In this document: positions 35,819-44,538 of the stretch, piece by piece
Position numbering within the stretch: the first letter of the stretch is position 1
How the letters are laid out: each line of letters starts with the position of its first letter
Made by a program: the position numbers and the translations under genes
NCBI GenBank assembly: GCA_965601455.1
Contig: OZ271831.1
Coordinates: forward strand, 4,154,001 to 4,218,000
DNA: 64,000 bases
Direction: 5' to 3'
Source of the DNA: JANQEU01 sp965601455
Lineage (GTDB): Bacteria; Bacteroidota; Bacteroidia; Cytophagales; Cyclobacteriaceae
The notes under the pieces: generated by a model
Told to the model about the DNA's origin: nothing
The model's input: only the letters and a program-made list of their open reading frames with translations
Database searches by the model: none

Positions 35819-36595
35819 CTAATCTTTAAGTTTATTTAAGAAGTGGTCAAATGTATCCCCTCGAAGCCCCAGTCGAATGGTCTCGAGTGGGATTACGTCA
35901 TTGGGGCCAATATTTCCCAGGTTCACGTTCGTGCCACTCAATTTAATGAACCAAACCTGCTGACCTTTCTGTGGCGCCTCCCAAATTATTCGATCTCCCG
36001 GAATTTTTGTCAGTATTTCTTCCACCAGCCCTTGTCGGACCTCACCCGAGTCTCTAAAGAGACCAACATTACCACTTTCTCTTGCTTCACCTATAACCTT
36101 CCATGCCCCAGCTTCTAACTCGGTTTGCATCTGCTCAATCCACTTATAAGGTGGGATGATTTTTGCAGCATCTTTCGATCCAACTTCAGACAGAACGGTC
36201 ACCTTCTTAGACAACTCGCTGATATACTCGCACTTTCGGCTATGATCAAGGACAATACTACCATCACTAACCTCGGCATATTCCAAATCGTACTTACTTA
36301 GAACGTCGATATAATCCGTAAACTGGTCCCTTATTACAAATGCTTCAAAAAGGGTCCCTCCGAAGTAGCAGGGGATACCAGCATTATGGTAGAGTTTGAT
36401 TTTTTCATCAAGATTTGGCGTAACATAAGATGTGGCCCAACCAAGTTTTACGATATCAATATATTCTCCTGAAGTTGCGATCATGTCTTCAACTTCACGC
36501 AGGCTAAGCCCTTTATCCATGACCATGGTGAGTCCGGAGGTTCTAGGCTTTTGGGTCCTTTCAGGAATGTAATTGAGTGAATAGTTCATTTTCAA
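35819..36595 (-). CDS. Phosphosulfolactate synthase-like protein (ComA family)
   Basis: A 258-residue TIM-barrel protein of the phosphosulfolactate synthase family (in methanogens: sulfite plus phosphoenolpyruvate to phosphosulfolactate). Family segments visible are DKGLSLREVEDMI, DIVKLGWATSYV, PCYFGGTLFEAFVI, AEVSDGSIV, EVGSKD and GEARESGNVGLF. Bacteroidota do not make coenzyme M, so here it could feed sulfonated compounds such as cysteate-derived sulfonolipids. That role is inference. It is cotranscribed with DUF368. Confidence 0.85.
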   Translation of the reverse strand: MKMNYSLNYIPERTQKPRTSGLTMVMDKGLSLREVEDMIATSGEYIDIVKLGWATSYVTPNLDEKIKLYHNAGIPCYFGGTLFEAFVIRDQFTDYIDVLSKYDLEYAEVSDGSIVLDHSRKCEYISELSKKVTVLSEVGSKDAAKIIPPYKWIEQMQTELEAGAWKVIGEARESGNVGLFRDSGEVRQGLVEEILTKIPGDRIIWEAPQKGQQVWFIKLSGTNVNLGNIGPNDVIPLETIRLGLRGDTFDHFLNKLKD

Positions 36596-36643
36596 GACGC
36601 TGATGAATGCCGCAAAAATGAAGAATTAATTCAAATTCACCAG

Positions 36644-38047
36644 TTAGTGATTGTTTTTTCTGTACTGCTCTATGATTTTGAAAAGCGCTTTTTGAGTATT
36701 GAGGTTTTCAAAAAAATCGAATAATTGAGTATGACCCTCATAATCAAGCATAAGAGCAACTTCCAATTGGTTAAAGGCCTCCTTGTAGAGTTTGTTTCCA
36801 ATCAAATAAACCACTTTTCTGTAAATCAATGCAGAGTCATCAGGTTTTTGATTTAGGCCTCCTTCTACAACAGCAAGCGCATTTTCATAATCACCTTGTT
36901 CGTAGTAAATGAAAGACCAGTCTAACCAAATTTCCGGATCTTCAGGACTGATCTCGGCTAATTCGATATACGTATCCAATGCTGATACTACATTTCCTGC
37001 CTTAAACTCAGACTCTGCAAGTGACTTCAGGTAAAGTGGATTGTTCTTATTGATCTTGTTTGCCTTCACGAAGAAGTGAATAGCCTCATACCATCGCTCT
37101 TGTAGCGCCATACATATGCCCACTCCGTACCAAGCTTCATGATACATTTGATCAATTTTCGTGGCTTTGCGATAGTATTTGATGGCAAGGTCGAATTGCT
37201 CAAGTTTCTCATAAGCTGCAGCCATATGACAAAAGATTTCAGCACTAGGTCCCTCCAGGTCATAAGTCTGCTGATAAGCGTTGAGCGCCCCTGAAAAGTC
37301 TTTCTTACCCATGTAAGCATTTCCCAGATTGAAATACGCACTGCTAAAGCCTTCCTCAATGGCGATGGCATATTCGTAGGCATCTATTGCTTTATCAAAT
37401 TGATCCAGTTTGTTATATACTATACCGATATTGTACCACGCATACTCAGAATAAGGATCCTTGTCGATAAACTGCATATAGTAGGACAGGCTATTTTCTA
37501 GCTCACCTACAATTTCCAGGCAATATGCCAGTTCGTACAGAGCGTTTTCATTATTGATGTTGTGAGATAGTGCCTCTTTATATGCCTTGATCGCTTCTGG
37601 ATAATTATTCATACCCTGGTAGGCCAGCCCAATGTTGTAGAGCACTTCGTCCTTTTCTTCGATCAGATCGAGACTTAGTTTAAAACAAGAGACTGCAGTT
37701 TCATATTCACTTACTAAGGCATGAATCGTCCCCTTCTGCATCAAGAGTTCTGGGTCGTTTGGTGATACAGTTAGCGCCTCAGCGATCAGATTCAAGGCCT
37801 CATCAGGATCATTAAGTTTTATGAGTACATCTGCCTTCTCAGCTACTAGGTCTACGGAAAACGGGAATTGTGAAATTGCCAAGTCACAGGCCTTCAAAGC
37901 TGCATTCAATTTTTCATGCTGTAGGTAATGCCTAATGATTTCAAAAAACGAATCTTCATCAAAGTAGTGATTTTCGATGTTTTTCAAATACGCTTCATAC
38001 TTCCTGATTAGCTCTTTGGTTTCTTTTCTCTTGTGATCCTCTTTCAT
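36644..38047 (-). CDS. Tetratricopeptide repeat protein
   Basis: A 467-residue, nearly all-helical protein of about twelve tetratricopeptide repeats (each about 34 residues with the W-x-G-Y-F-A-A-P pattern, for example AWYNIGIVYNKLDQFDKAIDAYEYAI and AYFNLGNAYMGKKDFSGALNAYQ). It has no signal peptide or membrane segment, so it probably scaffolds a cytosolic complex. It is the first gene of a minus-strand run to uvrB, 48 bp before the ComA-like gene. Confidence 0.92.
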   Translation of the reverse strand: MKEDHKRKETKELIRKYEAYLKNIENHYFDEDSFFEIIRHYLQHEKLNAALKACDLAISQFPFSVDLVAEKADVLIKLNDPDEALNLIAEALTVSPNDPELLMQKGTIHALVSEYETAVSCFKLSLDLIEEKDEVLYNIGLAYQGMNNYPEAIKAYKEALSHNINNENALYELAYCLEIVGELENSLSYYMQFIDKDPYSEYAWYNIGIVYNKLDQFDKAIDAYEYAIAIEEGFSSAYFNLGNAYMGKKDFSGALNAYQQTYDLEGPSAEIFCHMAAAYEKLEQFDLAIKYYRKATKIDQMYHEAWYGVGICMALQERWYEAIHFFVKANKINKNNPLYLKSLAESEFKAGNVVSALDTYIELAEISPEDPEIWLDWSFIYYEQGDYENALAVVEGGLNQKPDDSALIYRKVVYLIGNKLYKEAFNQLEVALMLDYEGHTQLFDFFENLNTQKALFKIIEQYRKNNH

Positions 38048-38152
38048 GCAGAGTTTTGATGGTTAAAACAATTTAAATCTTTTATCCCCGGATCATTGTG
38101 GGTAACAAAAAAAGTTTTCCACAGATTATTTATGGAAGTGTCACGAAATTTC

Positions 38153-40531
38153 TTAGAAAAATGAACGCATCGATGATACTATGGGACTTCTTTCCTCCTC
38201 GTAATAACCCGCTCCATAGCCGTAACCCGTTCCATAACCGTAGTTGTAGGTTGAATGCTTTCCGTTTCCATTGAAAACAAGAGCCATTCGATTGAATTTA
38301 TTTACCATTCTGACATTTTCAATTGTGGACAGAAAAGCCCTCCTGGAATAATCAGACTTCAGCATATAAAATTGCAAATCCGATTTTCTCATGACTAGAA
38401 CACCGTCCGTGACCAATCCAACAGGTGGAGTATCCAGAATTATAACGTCAAACTCCTGTTTTAGTTTATCGAGCATTAAATCAAACGCATTGGAAAGAAG
38501 TAATTCTGACGGGTTCGGCGGCGTTGGACCAGCACCAATGTAATATAGGTTTTCGTTTTCAGTATCTTGTATGGCGTTCTTGACCTTGGCCTTATTGATT
38601 AGAATCGTGCTTACCCCGTCTTCGGAAGGAGGTTGTCCAAGAGCTACATGGACTTTTGGTTTCCTCATGTCAATGTCTACCAGGCAAACCTTCTTACCTG
38701 ATAAAGCCATAACTGCTCCAAAATTCACAGCCATGAAAGTTTTACCCTCTCCACTGACCGTGGAGGTAATAGATATTACTCTTGCACCTTCACTGGGTTG
38801 AAGGAATTCCATATTTGTACGGATGGATCGTAGCGCTTCAGCGAGCGGAGAACGTGGATTATCTCCTACAACAAGTTTGGAATGTTCCAGTTTCTCTTTT
38901 CGGTAACTCGGAATAGCCCCGATTATCGGTATATCCGTACGCCTTTCTACCTCCTTTACACTCGTAAATTTATTGTGGAGCAGATATCGTATGAGTACGA
39001 AAAAGACGGATATAACAATACCAGCTACAACGCCAATTCCATAAATCATCATTTTTTGAGGCTTGATAGGAACTACCCCGATTGCCGCTGGTGAGAGAAT
39101 AACAAACTCAGTTACGGTACCGGCCTTTGTTATTTCCAGCTCCATTTTAGATTGACGTAAGGCAACTAAAAATTCTTCTCGCTGCTGGTAAAGCCTCCGG
39201 GTTTTGTTGTACTGTGTTCCCATTGATGGTAGCTGCACAAAATTGCTTTCTAGGTATTTGCGCTGTGTGGAAATACTGGATAACTGATCAGTAAGGGAAT
39301 TATTATATTCCTGGATCAAAGAAATTACTTCAGATCTTGTGATTGTTAGCTGGTCATCAATCCTTGAAATCACACTGGTTTTTTCATTATAGGAATTTAG
39401 TTTTAGTTGGCGCTCTTCAAGAAGAGATTGGTAATCGACAACCGCTTGGGAGATGTACTTTGGAAACTGTTCCAGAAGAACCGGATTCAAGGAAATGGTC
39501 TCTGTGGTTTCCAGCTGATCAACAATCAGTTTTATCGCTCTAACCTTTTGGTTTAGAGAAAAACGTTGAGTATCTAGGGCATTCAACATTTCGATCGTTT
39601 TCGACATGTCCTGCTGAAGGCTGACTGTTTTATTCTCAATTGTGAAGTTTTCAAAATACTCGTCAAATTCCTGAAGCTTCGTTTCTGCGTCTTCGATTTG
39701 CTCATCAAGGAATTGGATCTTCTGAATGATAGTCTGATTTTTCTTCTCGGTCGTGTAGTCCAAATACAACTCACTGATAATCCGAACAAAGTTTCGCGCT
39801 TTGTACTTATTGAAATCCTCTAATCCAATTCGAATGGTACTCGCATTTAAGTTTTCAGGAGCTATGGACATGTTTTGCTCCAGAAAGCTAACAATAGCTT
39901 CATCGGAATTGATGATAAAGAAGTACTTACCACTCGGATCAGAGGGGAATTTCTTCGTTTTCTCAATTAGTAAATTGAAATCCTCAGTTTGGATAGGTTC
40001 ATCGTAAGCAAATTGCTCACTAATTGTTTTACCATTTTTTACATATGAAAGTTGAAATTCCTTATCGTCCCTTAGTGTAATGTCAAAATTCCGATCATAG
40101 TAAATTGGATTATGAATCTTAAAGGAAACCTCGATTGGAGAATTATCATAGCGCTCATCCACCAGGTAAGTACCATATGCGTAGTAAGCAACAGGATAGT
40201 TAAGCGCTTTTGCTACTCTGTGTAAGAAAAGCTTTGATTTAAGTAGTTCGATCTCCCCGGAGATATCGCTCAGACTTCGTTGTAATTGATCATCGGCCAC
40301 GAGTCCCAGAATGTTGGCATCATTCTCAAAATGGAGTTTCACTACCGCACTGGACTCATAAACAGGTTTTGTGTACCGAATCACAAGGTATGCTATTGAA
40401 ACACTTGTGACCAGGAAAATTAGAATCCATAAAACACTTCGTTGTAGAATGAACAAGAGCTTATCGAAATCAAAGTTCTCAACAGCATTTTGCTCATTAT
40501 CCAGTCCTATGTATTTACCTTTATCAACCAT
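38153..40531 (-). CDS. Wzc-like exopolysaccharide tyrosine autokinase
   Basis: A 792-residue polysaccharide co-polymerase with a C-terminal bacterial tyrosine kinase. It has an N-terminal membrane segment (about 31-52), a Wzz-type periplasmic domain and long coiled coil (about 260-440), a second membrane segment (about 495-515), Walker A VSGEGKT, Walker A' VDIDMRKP, Walker B VIILDTPPVG, and a Tyr/Gly-rich tail (about 765-780) that is autophosphorylated in the family. It starts one base after the Wza-like stop. Confidence 0.93.
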   Translation of the reverse strand: MVDKGKYIGLDNEQNAVENFDFDKLLFILQRSVLWILIFLVTSVSIAYLVIRYTKPVYESSAVVKLHFENDANILGLVADDQLQRSLSDISGEIELLKSKLFLHRVAKALNYPVAYYAYGTYLVDERYDNSPIEVSFKIHNPIYYDRNFDITLRDDKEFQLSYVKNGKTISEQFAYDEPIQTEDFNLLIEKTKKFPSDPSGKYFFIINSDEAIVSFLEQNMSIAPENLNASTIRIGLEDFNKYKARNFVRIISELYLDYTTEKKNQTIIQKIQFLDEQIEDAETKLQEFDEYFENFTIENKTVSLQQDMSKTIEMLNALDTQRFSLNQKVRAIKLIVDQLETTETISLNPVLLEQFPKYISQAVVDYQSLLEERQLKLNSYNEKTSVISRIDDQLTITRSEVISLIQEYNNSLTDQLSSISTQRKYLESNFVQLPSMGTQYNKTRRLYQQREEFLVALRQSKMELEITKAGTVTEFVILSPAAIGVVPIKPQKMMIYGIGVVAGIVISVFFVLIRYLLHNKFTSVKEVERRTDIPIIGAIPSYRKEKLEHSKLVVGDNPRSPLAEALRSIRTNMEFLQPSEGARVISITSTVSGEGKTFMAVNFGAVMALSGKKVCLVDIDMRKPKVHVALGQPPSEDGVSTILINKAKVKNAIQDTENENLYYIGAGPTPPNPSELLLSNAFDLMLDKLKQEFDVIILDTPPVGLVTDGVLVMRKSDLQFYMLKSDYSRRAFLSTIENVRMVNKFNRMALVFNGNGKHSTYNYGYGTGYGYGAGYYEEERSPIVSSMRSFF

Positions 40532-41317
40532 CTAGTTGTTAGTCAAAGTTACAACGACAAATACTAGCGCAGTAATACTTGATATTACCCCAAGAACCGG
40601 GGAAGCGTCTCGAACGGATTCCAACCACGGCCTTCTCCATGGTTCAATGTAAATGATATCCCCATCCTGAACCTGAACGATGGATCCTTTCATTCCTTCA
40701 GAAGTACTAAGATCAATAACGAAAACTTCAGGGTTTTGTAGATTCCCTCGAATGATTTTAACGTTTTGAGCTTTTGCGCCAAAAGGAATTCCTCCGGCAA
40801 GAGCTATTACTTCCAATAAACTGACATTTTGGTTGTCGAGGGGGATCACAACATTTTGTTGACCTAAAACAACCACTCGTTTATTCAAAAATTGGAGTTT
40901 GACAAAAGCTCCTTTGTAGAACTCATCATATCTCTCTTCCATTCTTGCCTCCGCATCATCAATAGTGAGACCGTCTACATTAATTTTTCCAATTAAGGGA
41001 AGTTTAATGGTACCATCGGTTTGAACCAAAAATGTGAATTGATCCCTTTGTTGTTGAAATTGTGGGTTAACTACATTGGTGATTTGCTCAAAATTCGGAT
41101 CGATCAATTGTTCACCCTCGTTGGTAAAGAGATTCACCTTAAGAAGGTCATTTACCTTTATGATATAGTCTCTTTCAACTACCTCCAACTGCTTTTCTAT
41201 CTCCGCACCTTCGTTGGTAGAAAACATTATATCCTGCCGATAAGCAGAACAACCTACAAAATGGATTGCTGAGGCAAAAACTAGGAAACGTAAAAAATAC
41301 TTCAAACGGGTAAACAA
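40532..41317 (-). CDS. Wza-like polysaccharide export lipoprotein
   Basis: A 261-residue outer-membrane export protein. It has a lipoprotein-like signal ending VGC, a polysaccharide export domain (about 50-140, DYIIKVNDLLKVNLF), an SLBB domain (about 145-230, VVVLGQQNVVIPL) and a C-terminal membrane helix. No ATG exists in frame. Two TTG codons are possible: 41317, or 41305, which gives the cleaner signal MKYFLRFLVFASAIHFVGC. A -7 box lies at 41328-41335. It is directly followed by the Wzc-like gene. Confidence 0.9.
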   Translation of the reverse strand: MFTRLKYFLRFLVFASAIHFVGCSAYRQDIMFSTNEGAEIEKQLEVVERDYIIKVNDLLKVNLFTNEGEQLIDPNFEQITNVVNPQFQQQRDQFTFLVQTDGTIKLPLIGKINVDGLTIDDAEARMEERYDEFYKGAFVKLQFLNKRVVVLGQQNVVIPLDNQNVSLLEVIALAGGIPFGAKAQNVKIIRGNLQNPEVFVIDLSTSEGMKGSIVQVQDGDIIYIEPWRRPWLESVRDASPVLGVISSITALVFVVVTLTNN

Positions 41318-41327
41318 TTTTCAAGAT

Positions 41328-41335
41328 CAAAAGTA
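41328..41335 (-). promoter_or_regulatory. Candidate -7 box for the wza-wzc pair (TACTTTTG)
   Basis: TACTTTTG on the minus strand matches TAnnTTTG and lies 10-22 bases before the two possible TTG starts, in the 46-bp gap after the glycosyltransferase gene. Confidence 0.5.
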
Positions 41336-41363
41336 GATGAAAATGACCTTAAAATTTTCACAA

Positions 41364-42479
41364 TTATGTCAACTCATTTGCCATCAGATGAATTCTAGCA
41401 AGATATTTATTCACAACGATGCTTTCATCAAACTTCCTTTCCACCAATTCCCTAGAGTTATGAGCGAATCGAATCTTGTCTTCACGGGGCAACTGAATAA
41501 ACCTCTTCATCGCAAGGTATAGTGATTCTGAGTTCTGAACCTCACACAGAAATCCGTTGTATTGATCTTTAATCACCTCTTTGCAACCAGGCACGTTAGT
41601 AGAAATAAGAGGACGCCCCATAGCAGCTCCCTCCAGAAGGGTTCTGGGAGTCCCTTCCCGATAAGAAGGGAGTACAATAACATCAGAATCCGAAATGAAT
41701 TTCTTTATCTCGTCAGAGTGAGGAAAGTGATCAATAATACCCTTTTCGATCATTGATTTCAGCAAATTAGAATCTACACTTCGTCGATGCTGAACATCCA
41801 ATCCTCCCACAATAATAAGTTTCGAATCGGGGTACTCCTCCTTAATTCGAACTGCAGCCTCGAAATACTCTTCAACACCTTTGTCAACGAGTAGACGTGA
41901 AATCATTAAGAAAACGGGATTCTTACGAGGTTTATAGGGCTGTGGAAGAAAGTCCTGGAGACTTATACCCGATCCGGGTAATAATTCGGTCTTTCCTAGG
42001 TCAACGGTAACCTCTTTTAGAAATAATTCCCTATCGTCCACATTTTGAAGAAAAATAAAATCTGCCATTTTGAATGCTACACGATATAGATTTCTGGCAA
42101 TCAGGTTAACCACTCCTTTCTCTAAATAGGCGGTGCCTAATCCAGTTATATTGCAAATTACCGGAATGTTTGCCCACCTTGCCGCAAAAGAACCATAGAC
42201 ATTGCATTTTATGGTGTAGGTCAGTAGCACATCAATAGTGTGCTTTTTGATTAATCGCCGAAGTCCAGTGATTAATCCGAATTCCTTAATTGGATTCGAA
42301 CCGGTACTACTGATCTCCAGATGTTCAAAAACACAACCCCAGCTTTCCAATATCGGTGAATACTTATCCTTCGGTGCAATTGCTATGACAGTATGGCCTT
42401 CATCAAGAAGGGTTTTCACTAAACCTTTGCGGAAATTGTAAATATTCCAGCTCTTATTGATAGTAATACCAATAATCAT
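41364..42479 (-). CDS. Glycosyltransferase family 4 protein
   Basis: A 371-residue GT-B fold, retaining transferase. The N-terminal Rossmann half starts IGITINKSWNIYNFRKGLV, with acceptor-side motifs CNITGLGTAYLEKG. The C-terminal donor half has ISRLLVDKGVEEYFEAA and the EX7E motif within EGTPRTLLEGAAMGRPLIST. It stands upstream of the Wza/Wzc-like pair, so it probably builds an exopolysaccharide repeat unit. Donor and acceptor are not known. Confidence 0.9.
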   Translation of the reverse strand: MIIGITINKSWNIYNFRKGLVKTLLDEGHTVIAIAPKDKYSPILESWGCVFEHLEISSTGSNPIKEFGLITGLRRLIKKHTIDVLLTYTIKCNVYGSFAARWANIPVICNITGLGTAYLEKGVVNLIARNLYRVAFKMADFIFLQNVDDRELFLKEVTVDLGKTELLPGSGISLQDFLPQPYKPRKNPVFLMISRLLVDKGVEEYFEAAVRIKEEYPDSKLIIVGGLDVQHRRSVDSNLLKSMIEKGIIDHFPHSDEIKKFISDSDVIVLPSYREGTPRTLLEGAAMGRPLISTNVPGCKEVIKDQYNGFLCEVQNSESLYLAMKRFIQLPREDKIRFAHNSRELVERKFDESIVVNKYLARIHLMANELT

Positions 42480-42551
42480 AGATGCTTTTGGCGAGTATAT
42501 CTGACGAATGTTTGAGTCATTGCCGGAATATGATGACTTTTGTGCTAATCT

Positions 42552-43691
42552 ATGGGTAAATTAATAGAGACTGCGAAAGTAAAGGAGAAAGGGGTATTAA
42601 TAGCAGTGGCCGAAAAAGGTGAGCATGAGTCCAAGATATCAGAACATCTGGATGAACTTGAGTTTTTGGCTCAGACTTTGGAAATAGAAACCCTCAATCG
42701 CTTTACCCAAAGACTTGAGCATCCAGATCCCCGGACTTTTGTTGGAAAAGGGAAATTGGAGGATATAAAGGCCTTCATTAAAATGGAGAAGGTTGACCTT
42801 GTCATTTTTGACGACGATCTATCCCCTTCCCAGATTCGTAACCTGGAAAAGGAATTGAAAGTGAAGATCTACGATCGATCATTACTTATCCTTGATATTT
42901 TTCTGAAAAGGGCTAAAACCTCTCAAGCCAAAACGCAGGTCGAACTAGCACGATTCCAGTACCTACTACCCCGGTTGACGCGTATGTGGACTCACCTCGA
43001 AAGACAACGGGGGGGAACAGGAACCCGTGGTGGTGCTGGTGAAAAAGAAATCGAAACGGACAGGAGGATAATTCGAGACCGAATCAGCTTGCTTCGAAAG
43101 CAATTGGATAAGGTTGAACGCCAGGCACAAACAAGAAGAAAATCAAGGGACGGCATCGTTCGTGTAGCTTTAGTCGGGTATACCAATGCCGGGAAATCGT
43201 CATTAATGCGATTACTTAGTAAGGAAAAGGTTTATGCAAAGGACGAACTGTTTGCGACGGTAGATTCAACTGTTCGTAAAGTTGTGATCAATCAGGTTCC
43301 TTTTTTGCTTTCAGATACTGTCGGTTTTATCCGAAAACTCCCTCACAACTTAATTGAATCATTCAAGTCCACATTGGAAGAAGTGAAGGAAGCTGATATC
43401 CTTTTACATGTTGTCGATGCCTCCAGTCCTTCTCATGAAGATCATATCGAGGTAGTCGAGCAGACCCTTAGGGAGATCGATGCCGCTGATATACGAACCA
43501 TAAAAGTTTTCAATAAAGTTGACCAGGTAGAAGACCTTCATGAGCTCCCCAAGAATGGAAAAAATCCGACTATTAAAATTAGTTGTAAGACTAAATTTCA
43601 CCTACCGGAATTAAGAGAGCTACTATTTGCGGAGGTAGAAAAATGCCACATGAAAATCTACCCTCATTATTTGAAGCAAGAAGTGTTTTGA
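42552..43691 (+). CDS. hflX: GTPase HflX
   Basis: A ribosome-associated GTPase that rescues or splits stalled ribosomes. It is 379 residues long with the HflX N-terminal domain (GKLEDIKAFIKMEKVDLVIFDDDLSPSQ region), the Gly-rich linker RGGTGTRGGAGEKEIETDRR, and the G domain: GYTNAGKSSLM (G1), DTVGFIRKLPH (G3) and FNKVD (G4). A strong bidirectional hairpin follows at 43721. Confidence 0.95.
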   Translation: MGKLIETAKVKEKGVLIAVAEKGEHESKISEHLDELEFLAQTLEIETLNRFTQRLEHPDPRTFVGKGKLEDIKAFIKMEKVDLVIFDDDLSPSQIRNLEKELKVKIYDRSLLILDIFLKRAKTSQAKTQVELARFQYLLPRLTRMWTHLERQRGGTGTRGGAGEKEIETDRRIIRDRISLLRKQLDKVERQAQTRRKSRDGIVRVALVGYTNAGKSSLMRLLSKEKVYAKDELFATVDSTVRKVVINQVPFLLSDTVGFIRKLPHNLIESFKSTLEEVKEADILLHVVDASSPSHEDHIEVVEQTLREIDAADIRTIKVFNKVDQVEDLHELPKNGKNPTIKISCKTKFHLPELRELLFAEVEKCHMKIYPHYLKQEVF

Positions 43692-43720
43692 AATATGATG
43701 ATGGACTTTATCTATAACTA

Positions 43721-43747
43721 AAAAAGCGCCATCCAATGGCGCTTTTT
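43721..43747. terminator. Bidirectional intrinsic terminator
   Basis: A 12-bp perfect stem (43721-43732 with 43736-43747), loop CCA, with five As before and five Ts after. It ends hflX on the plus strand and the tRNA-Arg transcript on the minus strand. Confidence 0.9.
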
Positions 43748-43748
43748 G

Positions 43749-43820
43749 TAGTCCCGGCAGGAATCGAACCTGCATCTAAAGTTTAGGAAACTTCTATTCT
43801 ATCCATTGAACTACGGGACC
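43749..43820 (-). tRNA. tRNA-Arg (anticodon CCU)
   Basis: The 72-base cloverleaf reads (minus strand) acceptor GGTCCCG / CGGGACT with one G-U, D-stem GTTC/GAAT, anticodon stem GAAGT/ACTTT, loop TTCCTAA with anticodon CCU, variable AGAT, T-stem GCAGG/CCTGC, T-loop TTCGATT, discriminator A. It decodes AGG. Its own promoter lies directly upstream and an intrinsic terminator downstream. Confidence 0.93.
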
Positions 43821-43840
43821 AAATAGATATTCAGGGGGGG

Positions 43841-43869
43841 CAAAAGTACAAAAACAAAGACTTTTCCAA
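43841..43869 (-). promoter_or_regulatory. tRNA-Arg promoter (TTG-N18-TACTTTTG)
   Basis: On the minus strand TTG (43869-43867), 18 bases, TACTTTTG (43848-43841), about 20 bases before the tRNA 5' end. An identical promoter lies in the next repeat copy (44002-44030). Confidence 0.75.
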
Positions 43870-43899
43870 TCGGTACAGGAATAAGAGAATGGAATTTTA

Positions 43900-43982
43900 T
43901 CCGGCAGGAATCGAATCGAGGTGTCGAACCACTGCATCTAAAGTTTAGGAAACTTCTATTCTATCCATTGAACTACGGGACC
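43900..43982 (-). pseudogene. tRNA-Arg pseudogene in repeat unit 2
   Basis: The 5' acceptor, D-arm and anticodon arm (with CCU) are identical to the intact tRNA-Arg. The T-arm carries an extra roughly 16 bases (cgaggtgtcgaacca region at 43917-43932) and the 3' acceptor strand is CCGGATAA rather than CGGGACTA, so acceptor pairing is lost. A full promoter copy lies upstream of it. Confidence 0.8.
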
Positions 43983-44060
43983 AAATAGATATTCAGGGGG
44001 GCAAAAGTACAAAAACAAAGACTTTTCCAATCGGTACAGGAATAAGAGAATGGAATTTTA

Positions 44061-44120
44061 TCCGGCAGGAATCGAATCGAGGTGTCGAACCACTACATCT
44101 AAAGTTTAGGAAACTTTGGG
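44061..44120 (-). pseudogene. tRNA-Arg pseudogene fragment in repeat unit 3
   Basis: This piece has the same altered T-arm as the copy at 43900, and part of the anticodon arm up to about 44115. The D-arm and 5' acceptor are replaced by unrelated sequence, so only the 3' half of the pseudogene remains recognisable. Confidence 0.65.
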
Positions 44121-44242
44121 GACGCCCAGTCCGGGACGCGTAGTCTACTTTATCTCTTCCTATCGGCAGGCAGGCATTGAAACTTAGGGACCTAGTAGTT
44201 ATTCCGAAGGGTAATAGTATAAGCACAATGAATTCTTAATCG

Positions 44243-44538
44243 TCCCGAGAAAAGGAAAATAAATTGTATTTAACGGTAATGGAACCGATAGATCGTGGAG
44301 AGAATTTCAGAGAGTTTGGAAGATAATTCCGTGCAGGATTCCTACACCTTTCAGTTCGTTATTCCATAAAAAATTCATTGGCTAATCCATTAACTGGAAT
44401 ATAAAAATTGGCAAAAAGTAAATGTGAACCAGCCAATCATTTTTGACGAAAACACCTTAATTTTCATATCCGACCATGTTATGAGAAGCATATTGTCAAT
44501 CTCCAAGTGCATGATATTTAACCAAATACACTCATACC
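44243..44538. other. Intergenic stretch, nothing recognised
   Basis: About 300 bp between the decayed tRNA-Arg repeat and the secreted-protein gene. It has no protein-like frame, clear promoter box or hairpin. It may be further decayed repeat sequence. Confidence 0.4.

Larger units (their letters stand above)
43773..44242. repeat. Tandem array of tRNA-Arg 5' part plus promoter (2 near-identical units and one decayed unit)
   Basis: Unit 1 is 43773-43934 (162 bp) and unit 2 is 43935-44095 (161 bp). They differ only in a G-run (7 vs 6) and the last base. Each holds the T-arm-proximal to 5' end of the tRNA-Arg gene, its promoter, and an altered tRNA 3' half of the next copy. Unit 3 (44096-44242) starts the same way but diverges after about 22 bases and is decayed, though still alignable near gggacc and ttaatcg. 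The only intact tRNA is at the array's left end. Confidence 0.88.

Noticed and set aside
38090..38135. Two near matches to the DnaA box (TTACCCACA on the minus strand, TTTTCCACA on the plus) between the TPR gene and the Wzc-like gene
   Set aside because: Both have a mismatch, there are only two, and no dnaA, gidA or dnaN genes or AT-rich unwinding element are near.
43773..44095. CRISPR-like array because of regular repeats
   Set aside because: Units are 161-162 bp with no short repeat/spacer pattern and no cas genes; they are clearly tRNA-derived.
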